Made by a program: the position numbers and the translations under genes. Below, in pieces: positions 16,734-23,978 of a stretch of DNA of 38,314 bases. Each line of letters opens with the position of its first letter. Position 1 is the stretch's first letter. Below the pieces are notes generated by a model. The model ran no database searches. It saw only the letters and a program-made list of their open reading frames with translations, and was not told the DNA's origin. Source of the DNA: Boseongicola sp. (GTDB lineage: Bacteria > Pseudomonadota > Alphaproteobacteria > Rhodobacterales > Rhodobacteraceae); the NCBI GenBank assembly GCA_028824715.1, contig JAPPCV010000170.1, positions 1 through 38,314 on the forward strand. Direction: 5' to 3'.

Positions 16734-18028
16734 ACGATCCTTCCCTGGCCCTCGAACGCACGGAAGTCAGGCCGGACATCGCCCTGGCCGAGCGGCTGTT
16801 CACCGAATTGCGCCATCAGACGTCGGACACGCGCGGGATAACCCGCATGTCCTATGGACCGGGCGAGGAGATCGCTCACGCCATTGTCCGCAGGGAAGCC
16901 GAGGCGCTGGGGCTCGGGACCGAGACCGACGCGGCCTGCAACCAGTACATGACCCTGCCGGGCCAGACAAATGCGCCGGGGATCGTCATCGGCTCGCATC
17001 TCGACTCCGTGCCAAAGGGCGGCAATTTCGACGGTGCCGCGGGCGTGCTGATGGGACTGTCGGTGATTTCAGGGCTGGTGGCCGCGGATCGGGTGCCGCC
17101 TTGGCCGATCACCGTGATGGCGATCCGTGCTGAAGAGAGCGCCTGGTTTTCGGCCTCCTACATCGGAAGCCGCGCGGCTTTCGGCCGGCTGACCGCGCAA
17201 GAGCTGGACACGGTGGTGCGGGCGGGCGACGGCGTGACCCTTCGGCAGGCAATCGCTACGGCGGGCGGGCATGTTGACGATGTCGCCTTGGGAGGCGGCC
17301 ACTTGGCTCCGGAAGACGTGGCGGTGTTCCTGGAGCCGCATATCGAACAGGGACCGGTTCTGGCGCTGAAGGACCTGCCGCTCGGGATCGCGACAAACAT
17401 CAGGGGCAGCCTGCGTTTCCGTCGTGCGGCCTGCCGTGGGGCCTATGCACATTCGGGAACGACGCCGCGCGATGTGCGCCGTGACGCGGTGCTTGCCGTT
17501 TCGCAACTGGTCACGGAGCTTGACCGGCTGTGGCGCCGGTTCCAGGCGCAAGCCAAGGACCTCACGGTCACTGTCGGCGAGATCGCGACGGACGCCGAAG
17601 AAGCCTCGTTCTCCAAGGTCGCGGGCCTTGTGCGTTTCTCCCTTGACGTTCGCAGCGATTCCGTCGCCTCGCTGGATGAATTCGCGATCGAGCTGAAGGC
17701 GATGGCAGCCGCCATCGAGAGTGACCGAAACGTCAGTTTCGATTTCGGCCCGCGCACGTCCACGACCCCGGCAAGAATGCACCCGGCGGTGATCGCCGGG
17801 CTGAGACAAGCCGCCGACGAGGCGCGGCAGCCTGTGCTGGACATGCCCTGCGGCGCGGGCCATGACGCCGCCACCTTTGCCGGTCTCAGTGTCCCCACCG
17901 GAATGCTGCTTCTTCGCAACGAGAACGGCAGCCATAACCCTCACGAGCACATGGACATCAGCGACTTCAGCGTCGGTGCGGAGGTGCTCATGCGATTCTG
18001 CCTGTCCCCGCCGGACATCCCGAAATGA
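16730..18028 (+). CDS. M20 amidohydrolase of the hydantoinase/carbamoylase type (HyuC/AmaB/allantoate amidohydrolase family)
   Basis: A 432-residue dinuclear metal hydrolase of the group that cleaves N-carbamoyl amino acids, allantoate or ureidopropionate. Motifs are complete: IGSHLDSVPKGGNFDGAAG with His and Asp, RAEESAWF with the Glu pair, EPHIEQGPVL with His, AHSGTTPRDVRRDA in the dimerisation domain, GAGHDAATF, and the final ENGSHNPHEHM His. Unlike the M20 protein at 8384 nothing catalytic is missing. It overlaps the GntR gene by ATGA and the dehydrogenase gene by four bases, so the three are translated together. Cleavage of a carbamoyl or amide intermediate of the imported compound is inferred; a general L-carbamoylase is equally possible. 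Confidence 0.88.
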   Translation: MNDPSLALERTEVRPDIALAERLFTELRHQTSDTRGITRMSYGPGEEIAHAIVRREAEALGLGTETDAACNQYMTLPGQTNAPGIVIGSHLDSVPKGGNFDGAAGVLMGLSVISGLVAADRVPPWPITVMAIRAEESAWFSASYIGSRAAFGRLTAQELDTVVRAGDGVTLRQAIATAGGHVDDVALGGGHLAPEDVAVFLEPHIEQGPVLALKDLPLGIATNIRGSLRFRRAACRGAYAHSGTTPRDVRRDAVLAVSQLVTELDRLWRRFQAQAKDLTVTVGEIATDAEEASFSKVAGLVRFSLDVRSDSVASLDEFAIELKAMAAAIESDRNVSFDFGPRTSTTPARMHPAVIAGLRQAADEARQPVLDMPCGAGHDAATFAGLSVPTGMLLLRNENGSHNPHEHMDISDFSVGAEVLMRFCLSPPDIPK

Positions 18029-18951
18029 CCGACTGCGTCATCGTGCAACCCATTGCCCGTTGCGGAGTGGAATTGCTGCAAGACTCCGGTCTGTCGGTCT
18101 TCGTGGCCCCTTCGCCGGAACTGGCGGTCCTCAAACCCCATCTGTTGACCGCCAGGGCGGTGATCACGCGCAACAGCGGGCTTTCCTCCGAAGCCATCAA
18201 GGCCGCTCCAAACCTGGCAATCATCGCAAGCCATGGCACGGGGACGGACCGCATCGACAAGGTTGCAGCCGAACGGCGCGGCATCAGGGTTGTCAGCACG
18301 CCCGGAACGAATGCGCAATCGGTTGCTGAACATGCGCTCGCGCTGATGTTTGCCTGTGCCCGACGAGTGCCTGCCGCCGATCATGCGGTGCGTGCCGGCG
18401 ACTGGTCATTCCGCGAATGCACCCGGCAGCGTGAGATGCACGGGTGCCGCCTCGGTCTCGTCGGCTACGGCCATGTGGCACGAAGGCTGGCGACACTTGC
18501 AAAGGGGTTGGGCATGACCGTGACCGTGCACTCGAAACATGCCAGCGACGCAGACCTCGCCGCCGACGGGGTTCTGCGCGCTTCGACTCTCGAGGACCTG
18601 CTTGCAACCGCGCAGGTCGTTTCGCTGCACGGGTTGCCCGGCCGCACGCGTGTCCTGGACGAGGCGCTGCTTTCGAAGCTGCGCGCGGACGCCATCCTGA
18701 TCAACACCGCCCGCGGTGTCCTGATCGACGAGGCAGCGCTGGCCGCGGCCCTGCGCGGGGGCCGCATCGCGGCGGCCGGGCTGGACGTCTTCTCCTGCGA
18801 GCCATTGCCTGGTGACAGCCCCATCCTGGATTGTCCCAACGTCGTTTTGACCCCTCACATCGGCGGCTCCGCCGTCGAGGCGCGCGAGCGGACGGCGCTC
18901 GAGGTGGCCCGCAGGGTCGTCGAGGCCATTGGGACGGGCTCTCCCGATTGA
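18025..18951 (+). CDS. D-isomer-specific 2-hydroxyacid dehydrogenase
   Basis: A 308-residue NAD(P)-dependent dehydrogenase of the SerA/GhrB superfamily, reducing a 2-keto acid or oxidising a D-2-hydroxy acid. It has the substrate-loop ASHGTGTDRID, dinucleotide motif LGLVGYGHVARRLA, and the catalytic triad Arg in NTARGVLIDEAAL, Glu in FSCEPLP and His in LTPHIGG. ATG 18025 overlaps the stop of the amidohydrolase gene. The length is that of a single-domain-pair enzyme without a regulatory ACT domain, arguing against a biosynthetic SerA. Its place between an amidohydrolase and 5-oxoprolinase genes suggests it handles a carbon skeleton released by the pathway. Confidence 0.88.
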   Translation: MTDCVIVQPIARCGVELLQDSGLSVFVAPSPELAVLKPHLLTARAVITRNSGLSSEAIKAAPNLAIIASHGTGTDRIDKVAAERRGIRVVSTPGTNAQSVAEHALALMFACARRVPAADHAVRAGDWSFRECTRQREMHGCRLGLVGYGHVARRLATLAKGLGMTVTVHSKHASDADLAADGVLRASTLEDLLATAQVVSLHGLPGRTRVLDEALLSKLRADAILINTARGVLIDEAALAAALRGGRIAAAGLDVFSCEPLPGDSPILDCPNVVLTPHIGGSAVEARERTALEVARRVVEAIGTGSPD

Positions 18952-18962
18952 GGAACCGCGGC

Positions 18963-19703
18963 ATGCAGGAAGATTGCGAGGTCAATGATCCAGTGATCCG
19001 TTACCTGGGCGACTCGGCCTTGTCCGTCGAGTTTGGCAACCGTATCGATGCCGAACTGGTGTCCCGTGTCCACGCGTTCGACGCTGCCTTGAATCAGCTT
19101 TGCCTCGCCGGCGTCGTAGAGACCGTCCCGACCTATCGGGCCACCACCGTCATTTTCGATCCTCTCACGGCTGACGTCCGCGAAATCGAAGCTGCCGTTC
19201 TGCGACTTGCATCCACCGAAAGTGACGCCGGCAGGCCGGTCGGGCAGCTCTGGGAGGTTCCCGTGACCTATGGCCAGGATTTCGGGATCGATCTCGATGA
19301 TGTGGCGGCGCATGCTGGCATGACGCCAAGCGACCTCGTAGAGGCACACGCCGATCCGGAGTACTTGGTCGCGATGGTCGGATTTCTTCCCGGATTCAGC
19401 TATCTTTCCGGGCTGGACCCGCGCCTTTCGACGCCGCGCCGATCCGAGCCGCGTGCTAGGATTCCTGCATCCTCAATTTCGATCGGCGGGCAGCAGACGG
19501 CCATCGGCAGCCTCGAAGGGCCCAGCGGATGGCACGTCATCGGCCGCACCCCGGCCCGCCCGTTCCACCCCGGCAGAATGCCCGAGTTTCTTTTCGAACC
19601 TGGAGATCGCATCAGGTTTCGGCCAGTTTCCGCGCGCGAATGGTCCGAACTCGACAGGGGCGCGACACGCGGAGCGCTGGTTGCGGAGAGAGTCGACGGA
19701 TGA
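18963..19703 (+). CDS. pxpB: 5-oxoprolinase subunit PxpB (KipI family)
   Basis: A 246-residue protein of the KipI/allophanate-hydrolase-C family, subunit B of the ATP-dependent 5-oxoprolinase PxpABC, which opens 5-oxoproline to glutamate. The N-terminal IRYLGDSALSVEFG and the central VAMVGFLPGFSYLSGLD with TPRRSEPRARIPASSISIGG are family hallmarks, as is GGQQTAIGSLEGPSGWHVIGRTP. Start ATG 18963 has GAGGA eight bases upstream; the longer frame back to 18831 lies inside the dehydrogenase gene. It overlaps pxpC by ATGA. PxpB and PxpC together are thought to phosphorylate 5-oxoproline. Confidence 0.92.
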   Translation: MQEDCEVNDPVIRYLGDSALSVEFGNRIDAELVSRVHAFDAALNQLCLAGVVETVPTYRATTVIFDPLTADVREIEAAVLRLASTESDAGRPVGQLWEVPVTYGQDFGIDLDDVAAHAGMTPSDLVEAHADPEYLVAMVGFLPGFSYLSGLDPRLSTPRRSEPRARIPASSISIGGQQTAIGSLEGPSGWHVIGRTPARPFHPGRMPEFLFEPGDRIRFRPVSAREWSELDRGATRGALVAERVDG

Positions 19704-20698
19704 CCGCGCTTGAAATTGTGCAATGTGGTCCGGGAGCGTCGGTTCAGGATGCAGGGCGCTACGGCTTTCGACGGTTCGGCGTGTCGACCGCGGGAGCGAT
19801 GGACCGGCGGGCATTGGCGCTGGCCAACACGCTTGCAGGCAACCAGCCGGATGCAGCGGCATTGGAACTGCCGCTTGCCGGCGCGGAGTTCCGCGTCGTC
19901 GGCGGGCCTGTCCTGCTGGCAGCCCACGGTCCCGGAACGACGCTGGCCGTCCCTGGCCGGCTCGTTTCGGAACGGTCATCGGTGCAGGTGGGCGACGGCG
20001 ACACGGTAATGATCGGCCCGCCGCGCGAAGGCGTGTACAGCTATGTTGCCGTCGCAGGGGGGATCCTGACAAGGCCCGTTCTCGGCAGCCGCTCCTGCCA
20101 TCGTCGCTCGGGGATCGGAGGGGATGTGCTGTCGCCGGGTGATCGGCTTCCTTGCATTGGCGGTTCCGACAATGCGCCTTTGCATTTCCCCGAGGGCATG
20201 ACGTACTGCGGCCGTGATGCAATCAGGATCGTTCCGGGCCCGCAGGCAGGCTTCTTCGAGGACGTGACATGGTCTCGGCTCCTGTCGTCGAGTTACCGGA
20301 TCAGTCCGCGGTCAGACCGGATGGGCCTGCGTCTTGAAGGCCCTGCTCTTCGGTCCTCAACGGGGCACGACATCGTGTCCGAGGGGGTGGTTCCTGGAAG
20401 CGTTCAGGTGCCCGGCGACGGAAACCCGATCGTCTTGGGCCGAGATTGCCAGACGACCGGGGGCTATCCGAAGATCGCAACGGTGATCTCGGCCGATCTG
20501 GACCGGCTGGCGCAGGTACAAGTAGGCCGAGACGTGCGCTTCCGCATTGTCTCGGAAGGAGACGCGATTGATGCTGCGCGCCGTTCGGCACATTGGCGCA
20601 GTTCGCTGAAGTCGTCGGCAGAACCTGTCAACGGCGCTTCGCCGGACCTGCTTTCGCAAAACCTGATCGGCGGGATTACCAGGGGCGACGACCTCTAG
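19700..20698 (+). CDS. pxpC: 5-oxoprolinase subunit PxpC (KipA family)
   Basis: A 332-residue partner of PxpB. The N-terminus TALEIVQCGPGASVQDAGR continues to YGFRRFGVSTAGAMDRRAL, the usual KipA opening, and further conserved blocks are VAVAGGILTRPVLGSRS, SDRMGLRLEG, SEGVVPGSVQVPGDGNPI and DCQTTGGYPKIATV. Start ATG 19700 overlaps the pxpB stop. Its TAG stop shares the tetranucleotide CTAG with the TAG stop of pxpA coming from the opposite strand, so the two genes meet tail to tail with no spacer. Confidence 0.92.
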   Translation: MTALEIVQCGPGASVQDAGRYGFRRFGVSTAGAMDRRALALANTLAGNQPDAAALELPLAGAEFRVVGGPVLLAAHGPGTTLAVPGRLVSERSSVQVGDGDTVMIGPPREGVYSYVAVAGGILTRPVLGSRSCHRRSGIGGDVLSPGDRLPCIGGSDNAPLHFPEGMTYCGRDAIRIVPGPQAGFFEDVTWSRLLSSSYRISPRSDRMGLRLEGPALRSSTGHDIVSEGVVPGSVQVPGDGNPIVLGRDCQTTGGYPKIATVISADLDRLAQVQVGRDVRFRIVSEGDAIDAARRSAHWRSSLKSSAEPVNGASPDLLSQNLIGGITRGDDL

Positions 20699-21459
20699 CG
20701 CGCTTTCGACGACGCGACGGTCCAGCCTTCCTTTTCGAGACCGTCACGCAGCGCTCTTGCCATGGCGACGGCCGCCTCGTTGTCCCCGTGCACGCACACT
20801 GAATCGATCTCGACCGGCAGGCGTTTGCCCGTCACCGATTCCAGCCGCCCCTCGGCCACCATTTCTTTCACGCGAGTCAGCGCGGTTTCAACATCGTGGA
20901 TGACGGCGCCGTTGACCTTGCGGCTTGTCAGGTTGAAGCTGTCGTCATAGGTCCTGTCGGCATAGACTTCGCGTATCGGACGCAAGCCTGCTCGATCGCA
21001 GGCGCGCTCTGTCGCCGTTCCCGGCATCACCATGAACGCAAGCCCTGGGTCGGCGGCCCGTATGCCGCGGGCAACGGCATCGGCAAGGCCGTCGTCGTCC
21101 GCACAGGCGTTTCCGAGTGCACCATGTGTCTTGACATGAGTTCCGGGATGCCCTGTCAGCGACGTCATCGCTTGAAAGGCGCCCACCTGATAGGCAACGA
21201 GCGTCTCGATCTCGTGCGCCGTGACTCCGGTTTGCGCACGCCGCCCGAATCCGATCAGGTCGCGGTAACCTGGGTGGGCCCCGACCGCGACCCGCCGTTT
21301 GCGAGCAAGGCCAATAGTGCGTCGAATCGTTTCGGGGTCGCCAGCATGAAACCCGCAAGCGATGTTGGCCGTTGTGACGATGTCCAGCATTGCCGCATCG
21401 TCACCCATCGTCCAAGGTCCGAACCCCTCTCCGAGATCGGAATTGAGATCGATCTGCAT
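20695..21459 (-). CDS. pxpA: 5-oxoprolinase subunit PxpA (LamB/YcsF family)
   Basis: A 254-residue metal-dependent hydrolase-fold subunit completing PxpABC. Signature blocks are DLNSDLGEGFGPWTMGDD, ANIACGFHAGDP, GAHPGYRDLIGFGRR, VKTHGALGNACADDDG and SVCVHGDN. In the YcsF proteins I recall, the sixth block position reads KPHGALYN, so Thr and Gly here are small deviations. It is transcribed opposite to pxpBC, ends in a shared CTAG with pxpC, and is divergent from the glutamine-amidotransferase-like gene across the second GGTATACC site. The start ATG 21459 is right at the conserved N-terminus with AAAGGA about 12 bases upstream. Confidence 0.93.
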   Translation of the reverse strand: MQIDLNSDLGEGFGPWTMGDDAAMLDIVTTANIACGFHAGDPETIRRTIGLARKRRVAVGAHPGYRDLIGFGRRAQTGVTAHEIETLVAYQVGAFQAMTSLTGHPGTHVKTHGALGNACADDDGLADAVARGIRAADPGLAFMVMPGTATERACDRAGLRPIREVYADRTYDDSFNLTSRKVNGAVIHDVETALTRVKEMVAEGRLESVTGKRLPVEIDSVCVHGDNEAAVAMARALRDGLEKEGWTVASSKAR

Positions 21460-21538
21460 TGATGTCCCAGTCCTTTCTTCTTGTTGTGGCGCGCCTCCGA
21501 CCAGTGTAGCCGAACTCGTTGCATGACGGCGCACCATT

Positions 21539-21546
21539 GGTATACC
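21539..21546 (+). promoter_or_regulatory. Second GGTATACC operator, overlapping a plausible -10 box
   Basis: The octamer GGTATACC repeats the core of the perfect palindrome upstream of the importer operon. It lies 27 bases before the ATG of the amidotransferase-like gene, inside the 113-base divergent gap with pxpA. On the plus strand TTGCAT (21519-21524), a 16-base spacer and TATACC (21541-21546) would place it over the -10 box. Flanks are less symmetric than at the first site. I found the octamer only at these two places by eye. Confidence 0.6.
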
Positions 21547-21572
21547 GGAAGTGCCGGGAAGAGGAGGTCTTC

Positions 21573-22292
21573 ATGTCGGGCGGTCATCTGCTCTATCTTG
21601 GCAACGGCCGGAAATTCGAATCCGTGGCAAAGTTGGATGACAGGTTTGAAGGCTGGGGGCTAACCGTCAGCCGCTGTTGGGCGTTCAATGGTGAGTTTCC
21701 GGACAGCCTGGACGGATTTGACGGGATCTTTGTGTCCGGCAGCCCCCACGGAGCCTATGAGGACATCCCGTTCATTCACCGGGAGCATGACCTGATCAAG
21801 GCTGCGGCGGAGCGGGAAATCCCGATGCTTGGCATCTGTTTCGGCAGCCAGATCCTGGCCTCTGCCCTTTGCGGGCGCGATCAAGTCTTCCGGCGTGAAT
21901 TCTGCGAGATAGGATACAAGGATCTTCCGGTAACGGAGGCTGCAAGGGACGACCCGGTTTCCGGCGCGTTGGGCAAGAGGGTGCACATGTTCGTCTGGCA
22001 CAACGACGAAGTGCGCGGCGACCACCCGGACATGACGGTCCTTGCAAGCTCCGACCTTTGTCCCAACCAGATCTGGCGCTGGCGAGATGCTCCTGTCTGG
22101 GGAATTCAGGGCCATCCCGAGATCACGCGGGAACAGGCCCCGATTTGGTTCGAAGAAAACCGGGACCGCATGGAAAAGGATGGTGCCAACGTGGATGTTC
22201 TCAAGGCTTCTGCAGATGAAGCCACGGAAGCCAAGACGATGCTGACACGGTTCGTCGATGTAGTGAAGGCGCGCACATGGCCCAGCCGCTGA
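21573..22292 (+). CDS. Class I glutamine amidotransferase-like hydrolase (GMP-synthase-like GATase1)
   Basis: A 239-residue stand-alone GATase1 domain. The nucleophile elbow GICFGSQILA carries the Cys and the distal motif GIQGHPEITREQ carries His and Glu, giving a full triad; GIFVSGSPHGAYED supplies the oxyanion region. Stand-alone members of this subgroup include plant gamma-glutamyl peptidases (GGP1 type) and amidotransferase partners. No synthetase domain is adjacent, so hydrolysis of a gamma-glutamyl amide fits the 5-oxoprolinase context (inference). It is not the PuuD type, whose motifs differ. ATG 21573 has GAGGAGG five bases upstream; a TTG at 21519 in frame was rejected. The end overlaps the next gene by 16 bases. 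Confidence 0.85.
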   Translation: MSGGHLLYLGNGRKFESVAKLDDRFEGWGLTVSRCWAFNGEFPDSLDGFDGIFVSGSPHGAYEDIPFIHREHDLIKAAAEREIPMLGICFGSQILASALCGRDQVFRREFCEIGYKDLPVTEAARDDPVSGALGKRVHMFVWHNDEVRGDHPDMTVLASSDLCPNQIWRWRDAPVWGIQGHPEITREQAPIWFEENRDRMEKDGANVDVLKASADEATEAKTMLTRFVDVVKARTWPSR

Positions 22293-23416
22293 TTTACGAG
22301 CCTTGGTTCGAGCTTTCCGAATATGAGGCGCGTCTGGCCCGTGTACAGGCGGAATTGAAGACGCACGGGCTTGACGGGCTGCTTGCCTTCCAGCCCGAGA
22401 CGGTGACTTGGTTGACTGGATTCTTTACGCGGGGATATGGCTCTCTTCAACTTGCTGTCATCCCGGTCGACGGCCAGCCGACATTGGTCTGCCGCGACGT
22501 CGAGGAGTACTACCTCGACGCAACCTCCGTGTTTCCGGGTCGGGCGATGTGGACGGACAGCGACACGCCCGTGGCCGTCGCCGCCAAGGCGATCCGGGCA
22601 AGCCTGGGCGCGACCGCCAAGGTCGGAGTTGAAACCGCCGCATGGCCCTTGTCGGTTGCACGTTACCAGCAACTGAACGACTGCCTTCCCGGTTATCGGT
22701 TCACGGACGCGAGCGGGCTCGTGGGCAAGATGCGTCTGAAGAAGTCGGCCGCAGAGATTGCCTTGCAAAGGCATGCGGGAAAGGCGGCCGAAGCGGGCAT
22801 GCAGGCCGCGATTGACAGCGCTGGCATCGGCGTCAGCGAGCGCGAAGTTGCGGCGGAGGTCTGTGCCGCCATGATTCGGGCGGGCAGCGACCTGCCGGGT
22901 CCGGGCGTGATGTCATCCGGGGAGCGGGCGTTTCACTTGCATGGCGGCTATTCCGATCGCGTTCTCCGGCGGGGCGATATTGTCCAGATCGAGACCACGC
23001 CAAACGTGCGCCACTATCACGCTCGTTTCATGCGCCCCATGCGCGTGGCAGAGGCCAGCGACAGGGACCACAAGATAGTCGAAAGCCTTGTCGCGATTCA
23101 GGACGCGGCGTTGGACGAAGTGCGCCCCGGCGTTCCGGCTGCCGTGCCGGACGCCATCTACCGGGACGGCGTGCTTTCCCAAGGGTTGCGCGAGACCTAT
23201 ACGAACAAGACGTTCTATTCGGTCGGCCTGCTTCTGCAACCCTCAGGAGGCGAGGCCCTGGAAGCAGCCCCGGGCTGTGACTGGCATTTCGAAACGGGCA
23301 TGACGTTTCACACCTACGTTCTTGCCTGCGGGTTCGGCATGTCGGAGACAATTGCCATAACCGACACCGGCTACGACCGCCTCACGCGTTTTGGGCGACA
23401 GCTCTTTACGGTCTAG
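22277..23416 (+). CDS. Ectoine-hydrolase (DoeA)-like M24 protein, metal ligands lost (copy 3)
   Basis: A 379-residue creatinase/M24 protein, more distant from the other two copies. The N-terminal domain has GLLAFQPETVTWLTGFFTRG and the C-terminal domain IQIET-type strand as IVQIETTPNVRHYHARFMR, where the two metal Asp residues are absent. The His site reads FYSVGLLL; Glu residues survive in FETGMTFHTY and MSETIAIT. A His is present in GERAFHLHGGYS, near where creatinase has its catalytic base, unlike copies 1 and 2. The pattern is closest to ectoine hydrolase DoeA, but no ectoine genes (doeB, doeC, doeD, ehu/uehABC) are recognisable nearby, so the symbol was not given. Translation is coupled to the amidotransferase-like gene by the overlap. 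Confidence 0.85.
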   Translation: MAQPLIYEPWFELSEYEARLARVQAELKTHGLDGLLAFQPETVTWLTGFFTRGYGSLQLAVIPVDGQPTLVCRDVEEYYLDATSVFPGRAMWTDSDTPVAVAAKAIRASLGATAKVGVETAAWPLSVARYQQLNDCLPGYRFTDASGLVGKMRLKKSAAEIALQRHAGKAAEAGMQAAIDSAGIGVSEREVAAEVCAAMIRAGSDLPGPGVMSSGERAFHLHGGYSDRVLRRGDIVQIETTPNVRHYHARFMRPMRVAEASDRDHKIVESLVAIQDAALDEVRPGVPAAVPDAIYRDGVLSQGLRETYTNKTFYSVGLLLQPSGGEALEAAPGCDWHFETGMTFHTYVLACGFGMSETIAITDTGYDRLTRFGRQLFTV

Positions 23417-23545
23417 TGTCTTGTCACGGAGCGGCGTTGCCGGCTTGGTTCATGCTTCGCAAGCGCCGGGCTTGGCGCAGGTGCCCGCCGTTCTGTCTCG
23501 CGCTTGGGGACGTGAACGTTCAGCTGACCTGTGCATGGCAATGAC

Positions 23546-23893
23546 TTCGGCACCATGGCCCGGGCCAAGCGCGGAATTCTGAAGCGCGCCTTCCCGACCT
23601 GGGGATATGCGGCCAGGACAGAAAACGTTGTCCCCATGAACGACGCTCCACATCGGGGCGGCTCGATCGCCTTCATGGAATTCCTGCTGATGCCTGAAAG
23701 CAACGTCGCAGTGTCGAACCATTGCCGCTATGGTTCGGGAGTTTCGGGTGTGGGCGAACTTGTCGACCCCGCGCTCGCACGCCTGCCGGAATCTGGCTGT
23801 CAGGCCACAGAAGGGCAGGCCAGGTTCATTGAGGTCAGTGACGAAGCCGCCCGGGCGGTCTATAGCCAGAATTGGACGAACGTGAAAAAGTGA
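23546..23893 (+). pseudogene. Truncated potD relic (C-terminal third only)
   Basis: About 115 codons matching the C-terminus of the intact PotD at 5020-6057 without gaps, from the DFG/GFG motif to the shared last residues WTNVKK. Conserved blocks include IAFMxFLLMPE, RYGSGxSGVGE and LPES. The N-terminal two thirds, including the signal peptide, are missing, and the short open frame upstream to 23531 has no recognisable coding signal. Substitutions such as Gly to Arg-type changes in otherwise conserved positions fit relaxed selection. It is the right-hand arm of the direct repeat around the catabolic block. Confidence 0.88.
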
Positions 23894-23978
23894 ACCAACC
23901 GGAGCCGCGTTCATTGCGCGGCCCAAATGACGGGAGGAGCCAATGCAACCTGTCAAGCCCGAGGATCGCACGGTGGCA
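23546..23978 (+). repeat. Right 433 bp direct repeat: potD relic plus cupin 5' end
   Basis: Counterpart of 5710-6142 with the same length and internal spacing: potD 3' end, stop, degenerate GC hairpin (23904-23922), then cupin ATG 49 bases after the stop. Here the cupin is intact and potD is the stub. See the left copy for the comparison. Confidence 0.85.

Noticed and set aside
21573-22292. PuuD (gamma-glutamyl-GABA hydrolase of the Puu pathway)
   Set aside because: The nucleophile region and overall pattern are of the GMP-synthase-like GATase1 type, and no puuA, puuB or puuC gene is present.
22277-23416. Naming the third M24 gene doeA and the cluster ectoine degradation
   Set aside because: The resemblance is real, but no doeB-like partner with the right context, ectoine importer or aspartate-semialdehyde step is recognisable; 5-oxoprolinase genes do not belong to that pathway.
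23531-23893. A second, functional potD-like gene
   Set aside because: It covers only the C-terminal third, lacks a signal peptide and start, and is part of a repeat that ends in the cupin gene.
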